Origin: Acetomicrobium hydrogeniformans
GTDB lineage: Bacteria > Synergistota > Synergistia > Synergistales > JAFGMB01
DNA length: 64,000 bases
Direction: 5' to 3'
Assembly: GCA_016841745.1 (NCBI GenBank)
Contig: JAENYO010000005.1
Coordinates: 185,616-249,615 of the forward strand
Shown one piece after another: positions 16,571 to 26,023 of this stretch (the first letter of the stretch is position 1; each line of letters starts with the position of its first letter). A model generated the notes under the pieces. It worked only from the letters and a program-made list of their open reading frames with translations. It searched no databases and was not told the DNA's origin. Both the position numbers and the translations under genes were made by a program.

Positions 16571-18529
16571 CTATGAAGTTTCTTCGACGGCGGCAGGGTC
16601 GATGATGAGAGCTACACTTCCATCTCCAAGGATGGTTCCTCCAGAGAACCATTTGATCCTTGTCGTTCCTGTATTTCCAAGGTTCTTTATGACTATTTCC
16701 TGCTGTCCAATAAAATCATCCACTATGAAGCCTATACGTCGGAATCCGGTACGCATTACCACAACGGAAAGGTTATCCTGTTCCTCCCTTTCGGGAATTC
16801 CGTAGAATTGTCTGGCATCTATGAGGTTGAGAATTGAACCCCTCAGCATTGTGACAAGACTTCCGTTAACGACCTTGGCCTGTTCCCGGTCAACCTTGAT
16901 GGTTTCGTCCACGCTTTCAAGGGGAATGGCGTAGACCCTGCCATCGATCGTTACCAGTAGGGCCAGTACTATGGCAAGGGTTATGGGAAGTTTTATCTTG
17001 ACCGATGTTCCTTCTCCGTTGTCAGATTCTATGTACATGCGTCCGCCCAGGGACTCCACCTTGCTTTTGACAGCGTCCATACCCACACCTCTGCCTGAGA
17101 TGTCGGATATGGTATCAGTGGTACTGAAACCTGGAATGAAGAGGAACTGAAGAGCCTCCCGGTCGGTTGCCTTTTCTGCCTGTTCTTCTGTTATGATCCC
17201 CTTTTCAATTGCCTTGGCAACTACCTTGTCCCTGTCAATGCCCTTTCCGTCATCCTCTACTGCAACCACAACGCTACTCCCATCCTGGTAAGCCCTTACC
17301 TTTAGCCGTCCGGTCTCGCTCTTTCCTGCTGCAAGCCTTTCCTCGGAAGTTTCTATGCCGTGGTCAAGACTGTTTCGGATGAGATGGACCATGGGATCCC
17401 CTATCTCGTCTATTACTGACCTGTCCAGTTCGGTCTCCCTTCCCTCCAGTTCAAGGGAAACCTTCTTTTCCAGGGTGTGTGAAAGATCTCTTACCAGCCT
17501 TGGAAAGCGGTCAAAGATGAAACTGATGGGCAGCATACGCAGTTTTGTGACCAGTTCCTGTATATCCTTTGAAATTCTCCCGAGCTGCATGATGGGTTCT
17601 TCGAACTCTTTGAAATCAACATCCCTGGCGAGCTTCTCTATTCTTGATCTCCCGATAACCAGTTCTCCCACAAGGTTCAGAAGTTTGTCCAGCCTCTGGA
17701 CATCCACCCTTACGGTCTGGTTGGTCTTGCGCTGGATGGATTTGACGGCATCGGTTACTTTCTCTTCCTCGCTTTTTGCATGTCCCTTTCTGGATGAACC
17801 CTGAACTTGACGGGAGGACTTGTCCTTTCTGGAGGTGCCATGTTCTTCTACTGTGCAGGAGAGGACTTCGCCGACACTCTGGACTGCTTCCCTGATGTCT
17901 TCGTCAGATACCTGGGTTTTCACAAGAATGGAGAACTCATTGCCGGAAAATTTCCCTTCCAGGATGGTCTCCATGGACGGATCGGCGAATTCAACCCTCC
18001 CGATAGAGGAGATCTCCTCCACTACCATCATTGCCCTGGCTCCCTTTAGCATACAGTCCTTCCGAAGTGCAACCTTCACATTCCTGAGCCCGTGATCGCA
18101 AATTTCCTCTTTGTCTACGGAAGAAGTCTCCAGGGCTGTTTTTTGCTCTTCGATCTGAAGTATCCTTACAAGTTTTTCCTTTATTTCCGTGGTATCAACC
18201 TTAACGTCTCCCTTGCCTTCCTTTATATCCTCCAGGAACTGGTTAAGCGTATCCAGGCATTCGAAAAGAAGAGAGATGTCTTCTTCCCTCCTGAGGTAGA
18301 ACTTACCGTTCCTTACTCCGTCAAGTACGTCTTCCATGGTATGGGTAAGTGACGCCATGTTACTGAAACCCATGGTCCCCGCCATTCCCTTCAGGGTATG
18401 GGCAACCCGGAAGATCTCGTTGATCACATTTTCATTGCCCTCTTCAAAGGCCAGAAGATATTCGTTCAGCCTCTGCAGATTATCTTTGGTTTCATCGATA
18501 AAGGGCCCGATATAATCATTAAGGTCCAT
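16571..18529 (-). CDS. cheA: chemotaxis histidine kinase CheA
   Basis: The 652-residue protein has the full CheA order. It starts with an HPt domain with His44 in AHTLKGMAGTMG. A CheY-binding-like region follows, then a Ser/Lys-rich linker (about residues 235-265). The dimerisation domain comes next, then the kinase with N box HLIRNSLDHGIET, G1 VEDDGKGID and G2 GRGVGMDAV. A CheW-like domain ends the protein. CheA phosphorylates CheY in response to receptors. GGAGAGG precedes ATG 18529. Confidence 0.96.
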   Translation of the reverse strand: MDLNDYIGPFIDETKDNLQRLNEYLLAFEEGNENVINEIFRVAHTLKGMAGTMGFSNMASLTHTMEDVLDGVRNGKFYLRREEDISLLFECLDTLNQFLEDIKEGKGDVKVDTTEIKEKLVRILQIEEQKTALETSSVDKEEICDHGLRNVKVALRKDCMLKGARAMMVVEEISSIGRVEFADPSMETILEGKFSGNEFSILVKTQVSDEDIREAVQSVGEVLSCTVEEHGTSRKDKSSRQVQGSSRKGHAKSEEEKVTDAVKSIQRKTNQTVRVDVQRLDKLLNLVGELVIGRSRIEKLARDVDFKEFEEPIMQLGRISKDIQELVTKLRMLPISFIFDRFPRLVRDLSHTLEKKVSLELEGRETELDRSVIDEIGDPMVHLIRNSLDHGIETSEERLAAGKSETGRLKVRAYQDGSSVVVAVEDDGKGIDRDKVVAKAIEKGIITEEQAEKATDREALQFLFIPGFSTTDTISDISGRGVGMDAVKSKVESLGGRMYIESDNGEGTSVKIKLPITLAIVLALLVTIDGRVYAIPLESVDETIKVDREQAKVVNGSLVTMLRGSILNLIDARQFYGIPEREEQDNLSVVVMRTGFRRIGFIVDDFIGQQEIVIKNLGNTGTTRIKWFSGGTILGDGSVALIIDPAAVEETS

Positions 18530-18604
18530 AATGGAATCCTCTCCTTTTCACTGGAAACTGGAAAAGCAATTCTTTCCCCGGAAAATAAAGACAGCTGAAT
18601 GTCC

Positions 18605-18991
18605 TTATATGTTTTTTCTTTCCCGTCTCTCGCCAATGAACATCCTGCCCGGGTTCGAGTCTTCGGGGGCGCCCCTCTGCTCAATCTTTCTAAGCTCCGA
18701 TGCAAACTGGTCTGCCAGGTCTCTTCTGGAAGTCGTATATTCTGACGATGTCTCTTCTTGTTCAAAGAGGCCTTCCTCTGCAAGTATCCGGATGTAGACA
18801 TGATCCACATCCAGCCTTTCAGAGAGTTTCAGGCTGTCGAGCCTCTCACCGGGAGGAGTGTTACGGATCTCATCCCTGGCTCTGAAATATATCTCGTCGA
18901 GGTCATCCCTGCAGCCAGTACAAATCTGGGGGCCGTTGAGATGCAGATACACTTTTCCGCAAATCCTGCAATTTCTCAAAGAATTTTCCAT
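18605..18991 (-). CDS. yvyF: flagellar operon protein of the YvyF type
   Basis: The 128-residue product has a zinc-ribbon-like start (NCRICGKVYLHLNGPQICTGC, two CxxC pairs) followed by a helical region with ERLDVDHVYIRILAEEGLF. This pattern matches the YvyF/TIGR03826 family found in flagellar operons, thought to act as a regulator. The frame stays open to 19093, but the extra residues are not family-like, so ATG 18991 was chosen. It lies between motB and cheA. Confidence 0.75.
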   Translation of the reverse strand: MENSLRNCRICGKVYLHLNGPQICTGCRDDLDEIYFRARDEIRNTPPGERLDSLKLSERLDVDHVYIRILAEEGLFEQEETSSEYTTSRRDLADQFASELRKIEQRGAPEDSNPGRMFIGERRERKNI

Positions 18992-19102
18992 CTTGACAAG
19001 TTCCCTCCCATCTGGACGATCCACAATACAAAGTATAAAAGTATGAGATGCAGCAAAAACAGGATAAGCCCTTAAAACCCGGGTTATAGTCATGTCTCTT
19101 TC

Positions 19103-19822
19103 TCAGGAAAGAATGACCAGGTCCACCCTCCTGTTCATCTGCCGGTGATAATCTGTGTCGTTGGGCATGATAGGTCTGGATTCCCCATATCCTACAGACT
19201 GCAGTCTGCGGGGAGAAAGATCCGCAGACCCCGAGAGAAAGGACACTATTCTTGAGGATCTGAGAGCGGAGAGGTCCCAGTTGTCCCTGATGATCCCTTT
19301 CCCGTTTACAGGGATGCTGTCAGAGTGTCCTTCGGCGGAAATATCGTTGGGTATCTCCCTGAATATCTCTCCAAGGATAGACAGGACTATTTTCCCCTCG
19401 GGCAGGAGCTCATATTGCCCTGCCTGGAAAAGCAGTCCCTCCGAAATGGAAACCACCACTCCCCGCTGGTTGATGGACACATTGACTTCCTTTTCCAGTC
19501 CATGTTTCCTTATTATGGATTGTATCTTCCTGGCCACCTTCGTGCTGTCCATGGTCTGTTTCCTTGAGCTGCCCGCATCCTCCATGGTCTGGCCCGAAAA
19601 TACTTTCTGGTCCTCCTCGAAGGTCTTACCCCCATCGATAACACCGATGGCTCCCCGGAATGAGAAAAGCATTTTCTGAAACTTCATAACGTCTATGGTG
19701 GAGAATGAATAGAGGAGGATGAAAAAGGTGAGGATAAGGGTGACCATGTCGCCATAGGTGGTCATCCAGTTCCCTCCAGACTTGGATTCTTCACTTTTCC
19801 TCTTTTTTCTTGCCAATTCCAA
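19103..19822 (-). CDS. motB: flagellar motor stator protein MotB
   Basis: The 239-residue product has the MotB layout: a short basic N-terminus, one membrane helix beginning GGNWMTTYGDMVTLILTFFILLYSF with the ion-binding Asp in TYGDM, a linker with a plug region, and an OmpA-type peptidoglycan-binding domain (ISAEGHSDSIPV, LSALRSSRIVSFL, VGYGESRPI). The start is TTG 19822 behind AAAGGAAG. It follows flhA by 15 bases. Its partner motA is not adjacent. Confidence 0.95.
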   Translation of the reverse strand: MELARKKRKSEESKSGGNWMTTYGDMVTLILTFFILLYSFSTIDVMKFQKMLFSFRGAIGVIDGGKTFEEDQKVFSGQTMEDAGSSRKQTMDSTKVARKIQSIIRKHGLEKEVNVSINQRGVVVSISEGLLFQAGQYELLPEGKIVLSILGEIFREIPNDISAEGHSDSIPVNGKGIIRDNWDLSALRSSRIVSFLSGSADLSPRRLQSVGYGESRPIMPNDTDYHRQMNRRVDLVILS

Positions 19823-19837
19823 TCTTCCTTTCGTGCC

Positions 19838-21961
19838 CTATTCTACGATCCCTACGGTCTTTATCCTGGTATCGCCGGGAAGCTCGCTATATCCCATGAC
19901 CGCTACGTTGGGGAAGGTCCTTTCTATGATCTTCCTCACGAAAAGCCTGACGTCCGGATGGACAATGAGCACCTGGGGCAGCCCTTCCCGCAGAAGATTT
20001 TCTGTGGCTGAACCCACAGCATGGATGAAACTCTGCATATCTTTCGGATCCATCTTTATGCGCCATCCCTCCACCAGGTTGCCCTGTACAGATTCTTTGA
20101 TCATCTTCTCCCTTTCTGGTGAGAGGGTCACTGCCGTAAGTTCTCCCGAAGTTTCATTGATATAAAGGGAAAGGATTATCTTTCCCAGGGCTTCCCTGGC
20201 TTTCTCAGAGAGAAAATCGGAATTCTGTACTGACTTGCCGTAATCTGCAAGAGTCTCGAAAATACCAGCCAGGTCCCGGATGGGTATCTTTTCCCTCACC
20301 AGATTCTGAAGCACTTTCTGAATATCTCCCAGGCTGAGGCATCTGAGCATTTCCTCCACCACCGCGGGAGCGCTGTCCTTGACCATGTCAACCATGTTCT
20401 GAACGGTTTGCCGGGTTAGGAGATCCGCCGCATTGGCCCGGACCACCTCAGAGAGATGGGTGGCCAGAACGGAAGGAGCATCCACCACGGTGTACCCAAG
20501 TTCCTCGGCCTTGGCTCTCAGTTCCGGAGTTATCCACAGGGCATCCAGGTTGAAGGTGGGTTCCTTTGTGGGTATGCCCACAAGCTCGCCCTTTGTGTCT
20601 CCTGTGTCGATGGCAAGGAAATGATCGGGCATGAGCTCAGCAACCTTTTCGGGGACTCCCCTGACCTTGATCGTATAGGATGTAGGTTTGAGCTGGAGAT
20701 TATCCTTGATCCGTACCGGAGGTGTGACAACACCCATTTCAAGTGCCAACTGGCGCCTGAGGGTCTGGATCCTGTCAAGAAGGTCTCCTCCCCTGGAAGG
20801 CTCGATCATGGGAATAAGTGCATATCCGACTTCCAGTTCCAGCGGGTCCACGGCGAGGAGCTTCATGACGTTGTCAAAACTGCCGCTGTCCCCCCTGGAC
20901 TGGGCAGGTTCGGATGGTGCAGTACCTGTCTGTTTCTTTGGACTCTTTGAAGTCTGCGGAGGTTGTTCCTCCGCCTCTTTTTTGCTTTTGAAGACCCAAA
21001 AACCCAGCATACCCAGGAATGAAGCCAGAAGAATGAAAGGAATCCTGGGAAAACCGGGTATCAATGCAAGGGCAAGAAGAAGAATGGATCCTACCCACAG
21101 AGGTCTGTAATGGTTTATCAGCGATTTTGTTATGTCTCGCCCGAGGTTGCTTTCTCCTGCAGAGCGGGTGACCAGAATACCCGTAGCCGTTGAAAGTATA
21201 AGGGCTGGTATCTGTGCCACCAGACCGTCTCCAACGGTGAGGAGGCTGAATTTCTGGGTTGCCTGTGAAAGGGTGAGGCCCTGCTGGAACATCCCTATGC
21301 AGATTCCTCCGATGATGTTTATGGTCGTTATGATGAGGCCTGCAACGGCATCTCCCTTGACGAATTTTGATGCTCCGTCCATGGCTCCGAAGAAATCGGC
21401 CTCTCTCTGGACTGTCTTACGTCTCTCCCTGGCTGTATGCTCGTCTATAAGGCCGTTACCGAGATCTGCATCAATGGCCATCTGTTTGCCCGGCATTCCG
21501 TCGAGCTGAAAGCGTGCCTGGACTTCCGCAACCCTTTCTGCACCCTTGGTTATTACCAGGAACTGGATAAGGACCAGGATGAGGAAAACTATGCCTCCCA
21601 CCAGGTAGTTCCCGCCCACCACAAAGTTTCCGAAGGCGGTGATGAGTTTTCCCGCGAAGCCATGAAGAAGTATAAGACGGGTGGTGGATACGTTCAGGGA
21701 AAGCCTGAAAAGAGTAGCTACCAGAAGTATGGAGGGGAAAGCGGCGATCTCCAGAGCATTATGGATGTAGAAAGTGGTGAGAAGGATGATAACTGCAAAT
21801 GTGATATTCAGGGCCAGAAATACGTCCAGAATGATGGTGGGAAGGGGAATTACCATCATGGCCACAATGAGGATCACCATGAAGGTGATACCCATGTCTG
21901 AGTAGTTCAATATTCTTTCGATGGGATCAATTTTTGCTGCCTTAGCTCTTGCCATTGCCAT
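19838..21961 (-). CDS. flhA: flagellar export gate protein FlhA
   Basis: FlhA, of 707 residues, forms the nonameric ring of the flagellar export apparatus. The N-terminal half has eight membrane helices with the hallmark LFRLSLNVSTTRLIL, and the FHIPEP-like stretch reads ARFQLDGMPGKQMAIDADL. The C-terminal half is the cytosolic chaperone-docking domain (LQLKPTSYTIKVRGV, YTVVDAPSVLATHLSEVV). The start is ATG 21961, or the second ATG two codons on. It precedes motB and follows fapA. Confidence 0.96.
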   Translation of the reverse strand: MAMARAKAAKIDPIERILNYSDMGITFMVILIVAMMVIPLPTIILDVFLALNITFAVIILLTTFYIHNALEIAAFPSILLVATLFRLSLNVSTTRLILLHGFAGKLITAFGNFVVGGNYLVGGIVFLILVLIQFLVITKGAERVAEVQARFQLDGMPGKQMAIDADLGNGLIDEHTARERRKTVQREADFFGAMDGASKFVKGDAVAGLIITTINIIGGICIGMFQQGLTLSQATQKFSLLTVGDGLVAQIPALILSTATGILVTRSAGESNLGRDITKSLINHYRPLWVGSILLLALALIPGFPRIPFILLASFLGMLGFWVFKSKKEAEEQPPQTSKSPKKQTGTAPSEPAQSRGDSGSFDNVMKLLAVDPLELEVGYALIPMIEPSRGGDLLDRIQTLRRQLALEMGVVTPPVRIKDNLQLKPTSYTIKVRGVPEKVAELMPDHFLAIDTGDTKGELVGIPTKEPTFNLDALWITPELRAKAEELGYTVVDAPSVLATHLSEVVRANAADLLTRQTVQNMVDMVKDSAPAVVEEMLRCLSLGDIQKVLQNLVREKIPIRDLAGIFETLADYGKSVQNSDFLSEKAREALGKIILSLYINETSGELTAVTLSPEREKMIKESVQGNLVEGWRIKMDPKDMQSFIHAVGSATENLLREGLPQVLIVHPDVRLFVRKIIERTFPNVAVMGYSELPGDTRIKTVGIVE

Positions 21962-21981
21962 ATTCTCGGTTCAACTCCCCG

Positions 21982-23562
21982 CTATTCTTCAAGTGAAACG
22001 ATCTTCACTCTACCGTCCTGGTAGATAAACCGAACTTCTTCCAGGGTTTCCCTCACCAGAAGGGTGTCCTGCCTTATGGAAACGGTAACGCCGGGGTAAC
22101 ATAGACCTCTTACTTTAACGGTTCCCTGGAGTTTTGCCCGATCTATTGCCTGATCTATCCCCTGCTGAAGGGCCTCTATCCTGGACAGTTGTTCCTGAAG
22201 TACAGGATAGAGTTCCAGGTACCTGGCGGCCAGGGCCTTCTGATTTGCGTCGAGGCCCCTTTCTTTCAATGTTTTTGACAGGTAGAGAATGTTCTTTTCC
22301 AGTGTTTTAAACTTGGCCAGAAGATCATGCTTCTTTGCCAGGAGATCCTTCTTCTGATCGAACAGTTTTGGCGATACTCCTACGTGAAGTGAGGTTCTGG
22401 TTCCCATCCTGGTACCCAGGGTGACACATTCGATTTCCAGGCCTGCCCTTAATGTGCCTCCTGCAATGAGACCCTTTCCTCCCCCGATTAAATGGATCGT
22501 TCCTTCCGCTTCCACTTCGCAGTGCATCAGAGCCTTTTTAAATAAAAGATTTCGCCCTACTTGTATTCTGCACTGGTCCATATATTCTGCATTAAGGTCG
22601 TTATTGCACTCGATAAAACCCTTTCCCATTCCCCTAACGCTGGACCTCAGGATCATGTTTTTGCCTGAGAAAAGATAAGCGCCCTCCACTACTCCCTTGA
22701 TCTCCATGTTTTCGTGAGCCTTGAGGGAAAAATCGTCCCTCACCGAGCCGGAAACGGTGATGCTCCCGAAACACTCAAGGTTACCAGTACCGTAGTCAAT
22801 ATCACCCTGGACCTGAAAAACTCTTTCCACGGAAAACCTGTTGCCATCCCTTAAAAGATGGCCCCCCGCTATGGCTTTGAGCTCCAGCCCGTCACTTGAA
22901 AGACTGGTGTGGGGACCGGCCTTTATAGTGATATTCTTCGCCTTGCGCGCCTTGACGGATTTTCCCGTAACATCCATTCCGTCAAGGCCCTCCTGAAGGG
23001 GGGTCTTTGTGACAATGAGCTGTTTTTCCCGGATACTATTTATGATCCCCAGGTTCTTCAGATCCACCTGGACCGCATCGTCGGAGTTAAGGGGGGTATT
23101 CCTTCCTGTATCCACCAGGACATCTAAAGAGGCATCTATCCCGTCCACGGGGGGGGTTCCCCTGGCGATCACCATCCACTTTCCAGAGAGTGCGGCTCCT
23201 TTTTTCTGAATTTTGTCCAGGAGTCCTTCATCCAGACCTTCAATAACCCCATTTTCTTCAAGAGCCTTCCTGATGTTGTTCATTGCGGGTATTTCGTCCG
23301 ATTCTGAAAGGTTCAGAAGGATCTCAGCCCTCATTCGATCCGGGCAAATGCGGACCTGCATTTTCCCATCGTCCTTTCCAGTCATCCGGACCCATTCCCC
23401 GGATACTCCTGCAATTACCTCTTCCACCTTTTCCAGTGAAGCCTTTACTCCCTTGTCTTTCAGGGATTCTAGGATCATGTGTGGGTTTATATCTGCGTCG
23501 AAGACCCTTAAAAAAACCTCTCCAGATTCCTTTTTCAACTCGTAGGGTTTTTCGTGATCCAT
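21982..23562 (-). CDS. fapA: FapA family polymer-forming protein (DUF342)
   Basis: The 526-residue product has the FapA domain: KAGPHTSLSSDGLELKAIAGG and the following beta-helix strands (GDIDYGTGNLECFGSITVSGSVRDDFSLKA). A coiled coil follows (about residues 410-470), then a C-terminal beta domain. FapA-type proteins are common in flagellar operons of Firmicutes and relatives. Their role is unsettled but linked to polar or membrane assemblies. GAGAGGGG lies eight bases before ATG 23562. Confidence 0.85.
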   Translation of the reverse strand: MDHEKPYELKKESGEVFLRVFDADINPHMILESLKDKGVKASLEKVEEVIAGVSGEWVRMTGKDDGKMQVRICPDRMRAEILLNLSESDEIPAMNNIRKALEENGVIEGLDEGLLDKIQKKGAALSGKWMVIARGTPPVDGIDASLDVLVDTGRNTPLNSDDAVQVDLKNLGIINSIREKQLIVTKTPLQEGLDGMDVTGKSVKARKAKNITIKAGPHTSLSSDGLELKAIAGGHLLRDGNRFSVERVFQVQGDIDYGTGNLECFGSITVSGSVRDDFSLKAHENMEIKGVVEGAYLFSGKNMILRSSVRGMGKGFIECNNDLNAEYMDQCRIQVGRNLLFKKALMHCEVEAEGTIHLIGGGKGLIAGGTLRAGLEIECVTLGTRMGTRTSLHVGVSPKLFDQKKDLLAKKHDLLAKFKTLEKNILYLSKTLKERGLDANQKALAARYLELYPVLQEQLSRIEALQQGIDQAIDRAKLQGTVKVRGLCYPGVTVSIRQDTLLVRETLEEVRFIYQDGRVKIVSLEE

Positions 23563-23592
23563 TTTTCTGGCCCCTCTCTCAGGGAAAAATCT

Positions 23593-24159
23593 CTATTCTC
23601 CTCTTGCTCTGCTGGTCATGGCAAGAACGCACTTCACATAATGCTTCACCTTCGGGTGGGGTGGAATGCCCCCATACCGGTCTACCCGGGAAGGTCCGGA
23701 GTGGTAGGCTGCAAGGGAAAGGTCCTCTCTCCCTTTATACCTGTCAAGAAGTGTTTTCAGGTACCGGATGCCGCCGTCCAGATTCTGCTCCGGATCATAA
23801 GGGTCCTTAACTCCCAGCATCTCTGCTGTGGAGGGCATGAGCTGCATCAGGCCCATGGCTCCTGCCTTGGAAGTGGCCCTCGGATTTCCTCCCGATTCCA
23901 TCTTTATCACAGATCTGACCAGATCCTCGTCAACTCCGTATCTGTGGGCCTTTTCGCTGATCAGGGAGTCCAGGTCTGATGGTTCAAGCCTCGTGTCAAG
24001 ACTCTCATGGGAAAGTGCAGTGGGTCTCTTTTCCTCGTTCCTGCTCTTTCCGGGGATCGTGATATCCTTATTTGCATTAATTTTTTCCAGCACATGCACG
24101 AATTTGCGTTCGGGTTCCGGCTTCTCAAGTCCGGAGAAGCGGTTCCGTATCTCCTCCAT
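23593..24159 (-). CDS. lytic transglycosylase (SLT domain)
   Basis: Residues 60-185 form a soluble lytic transglycosylase domain. The catalytic Glu is in VIKMESGGNPRATSKAGAMGLMQLMPSTA, followed by DPEQNLDGGIRYLKTLLDRY and LSLAAYHSGPSRVDRYGG. These enzymes cut peptidoglycan, here probably to let the rod pass through the wall. No signal peptide is visible, so export may use the flagellar pathway, as with FlgJ-type enzymes. An in-frame TGA shortly upstream fixes the gene start at or after ATG 24159. Confidence 0.85.
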   Translation of the reverse strand: MEEIRNRFSGLEKPEPERKFVHVLEKINANKDITIPGKSRNEEKRPTALSHESLDTRLEPSDLDSLISEKAHRYGVDEDLVRSVIKMESGGNPRATSKAGAMGLMQLMPSTAEMLGVKDPYDPEQNLDGGIRYLKTLLDRYKGREDLSLAAYHSGPSRVDRYGGIPPHPKVKHYVKCVLAMTSRARGE

Positions 24160-24229
24160 TCTGGACTGGACCTTTCTCAGATTGGAATAACCTGGTCCTG
24201 CAAAATTCTTCAGGGTACGTCACTCCCGT

Positions 24230-24676
24230 CTATTTCCCGAAGGACATGAGAATCAGTTCGTCAAGCTCCTTCTGCTCGTCCTTCAGAAGCTGTTTCCGTA
24301 GTTCTCTGTTACTGTTCTCAAGAAATATTCCTGCCAGCTTCACGTCGCCATGCTTTTTTCTCAGGTCTTCTCTTATGGATTCAGCATCCTCGCTGACTTC
24401 CACAATGAGGCGATCAACCTCCCTGATGTTCTCTTCAAGGAAATCTATGTCGTCCCTTATCCACCAGAGCTCTTCCGTTGTGATATTCCCATTCCCGCAT
24501 TTGTTACGGAAAAGTCCCATGACACCTTCCCGCCTGCATCCCAGGTCAAGAGACTTTTCCTTGAGGGATCTCTTTTTCTCCTGCACTTCTTCGAGACGGA
24601 TCCTTGCTTGATCCCGGATCTTTTCCCTGAGGTCTTTAATGCGTTGAAGTTTTTTAACTTTTTTATGAGCTGTCAT
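24230..24676 (-). CDS. fliJ: flagellar export chaperone FliJ
   Basis: The 148-residue product is basic at the start and almost wholly coiled coil, matching FliJ, the stalk of the export ATPase. Sequence identity in this family is low, so the call rests on size, coiled coil and position. The ATG overlaps the fliI stop as ATGA, and GGGAGG lies eight bases before it. Confidence 0.8.
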   Translation of the reverse strand: MTAHKKVKKLQRIKDLREKIRDQARIRLEEVQEKKRSLKEKSLDLGCRREGVMGLFRNKCGNGNITTEELWWIRDDIDFLEENIREVDRLIVEVSEDAESIREDLRKKHGDVKLAGIFLENSNRELRKQLLKDEQKELDELILMSFGK

Positions 24677-26019
24677 TTCGGATCATCCTCCCAAAGAGGT
24701 AAAGCCAGCATAGTTTTTTTCGTTTTATCGAAAGTGGAACATTCGTCGATGGGCTGCTTTAGGAAGGACTCTATCTCCTCCCTCGAATTTACCGCAAAAT
24801 CAAGTTTCGGATTGCTCCCGGCCTTGTAGGCTCCGAGGCTGATAAGCTCTTCCGCTTCCTTGTATATGGAAAGGAGCTCCCTCAAGGTTCCCGCTGCGCC
24901 TGACTGTTCCGGAGATACCACGTCCTTCATGATCCTGCTGATGCTCTGAAGTACGTCAATGGCAGGGTAATGGTTTCTCATTGCAAGTTCTCTTGTGAGA
25001 ACCACGTGTCCGTCAAGGATCCCCCTGACAGCGTCGGAAATGGGCTCATTCAAATCATCACCCTCTACCAGAACCGTGTAGATACCCGTAATGCTTCCCT
25101 TTTCCCCTGCGCCTGCCCTTTCGAGCAGTTTGGGGAGGAAGGTGAAGACCGAGGGAGTATAACCCCTTGTTGCCGGGGGCTCTCCTATGGCCAGACCCAC
25201 ATCCCTTTGAGCCATGGCAACCCTGGTAACTGAATCCATCATGAGCAGAACGTTCTTTCCGATATCTCTGAAGTACTCCGCTATTGCAGTGGCAGTCATG
25301 GCGGCTTTGAGACGTACAAGGGGAGGCTGGTCGGATGTGGCAACTATGACCACCGAGCGTTTCATTCCTTCCTCCTTAAGGTCTTTCCGGAGGAATTCCT
25401 GAACCTCCCTGCCTCTTTCACCCACCAGAGCAATGACATTGACGTCTGCCTCAGTGTTTCTGGCCATCATTCCCAAAAGGGTGCTTTTCCCCACTCCCGA
25501 GCCGGAAAATATACCTATCCTCTGACCCTGTCCAAGGGTGAGGGTGCCGTCCATGGCCCTTATACCAACGGGAAGGATTGTATCCACTGGCTTTCTCTTC
25601 AGCGGATGGGGCGGATCGGCCTGAAGGGGATAGTATTCCTGCTCCTTTATGGGCCCCATATCATCAAGAGGCTCGCCGAGGCCGTTTAAAACCCGTCCAA
25701 GAAGTCCCAGTCCAACCTTGACACCAAGAGTCTTACCTGTGGAAAAAACATCGCTTCCCGGACCAATCTTCTGCAGATCTCCCAGGGGCATGAGAAGAAC
25801 TCTTTCTCCACGAAAACCCACCACCTCGCAGGGAAGGGGTGCCCTGTTCCTGTTACGGAAACGGACCTCGCACAGGTCGCCGATCTGTACGTCCGGACCT
25901 CTGGATTCGATGACTATCCCGATCACATCGACCACCTTCCCGTTCACTGGAACGAGCTCCAGATGGTTTAGTACATCCTCAAGGGTGTCGAAGATCCGGC
26001 CCAGCCTGGAACTGTTCAT
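24673..26019 (-). CDS. fliI: flagellum-specific ATPase FliI
   Basis: The roughly 448-residue product is an F1-beta-like ATPase. It has Walker A SGSGVGKST, then LVGERGREVQEF and Walker B VLLMMDSVTRVAMAQRDVGLAIGEPPATRGYTPSVF. It powers early steps of flagellar export with FliH and FliJ. ATG 26019 is preferred because GGGAG lies ten bases upstream. A longer reading from TTG 26040 would overlap fliH. Confidence 0.96.
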   Translation of the reverse strand: MNSSRLGRIFDTLEDVLNHLELVPVNGKVVDVIGIVIESRGPDVQIGDLCEVRFRNRNRAPLPCEVVGFRGERVLLMPLGDLQKIGPGSDVFSTGKTLGVKVGLGLLGRVLNGLGEPLDDMGPIKEQEYYPLQADPPHPLKRKPVDTILPVGIRAMDGTLTLGQGQRIGIFSGSGVGKSTLLGMMARNTEADVNVIALVGERGREVQEFLRKDLKEEGMKRSVVIVATSDQPPLVRLKAAMTATAIAEYFRDIGKNVLLMMDSVTRVAMAQRDVGLAIGEPPATRGYTPSVFTFLPKLLERAGAGEKGSITGIYTVLVEGDDLNEPISDAVRGILDGHVVLTRELAMRNHYPAIDVLQSISRIMKDVVSPEQSGAAGTLRELLSIYKEAEELISLGAYKAGSNPKLDFAVNSREEIESFLKQPIDECSTFDKTKKTMLALPLWEDDPK

Positions 26020-26023
26020 CAAA

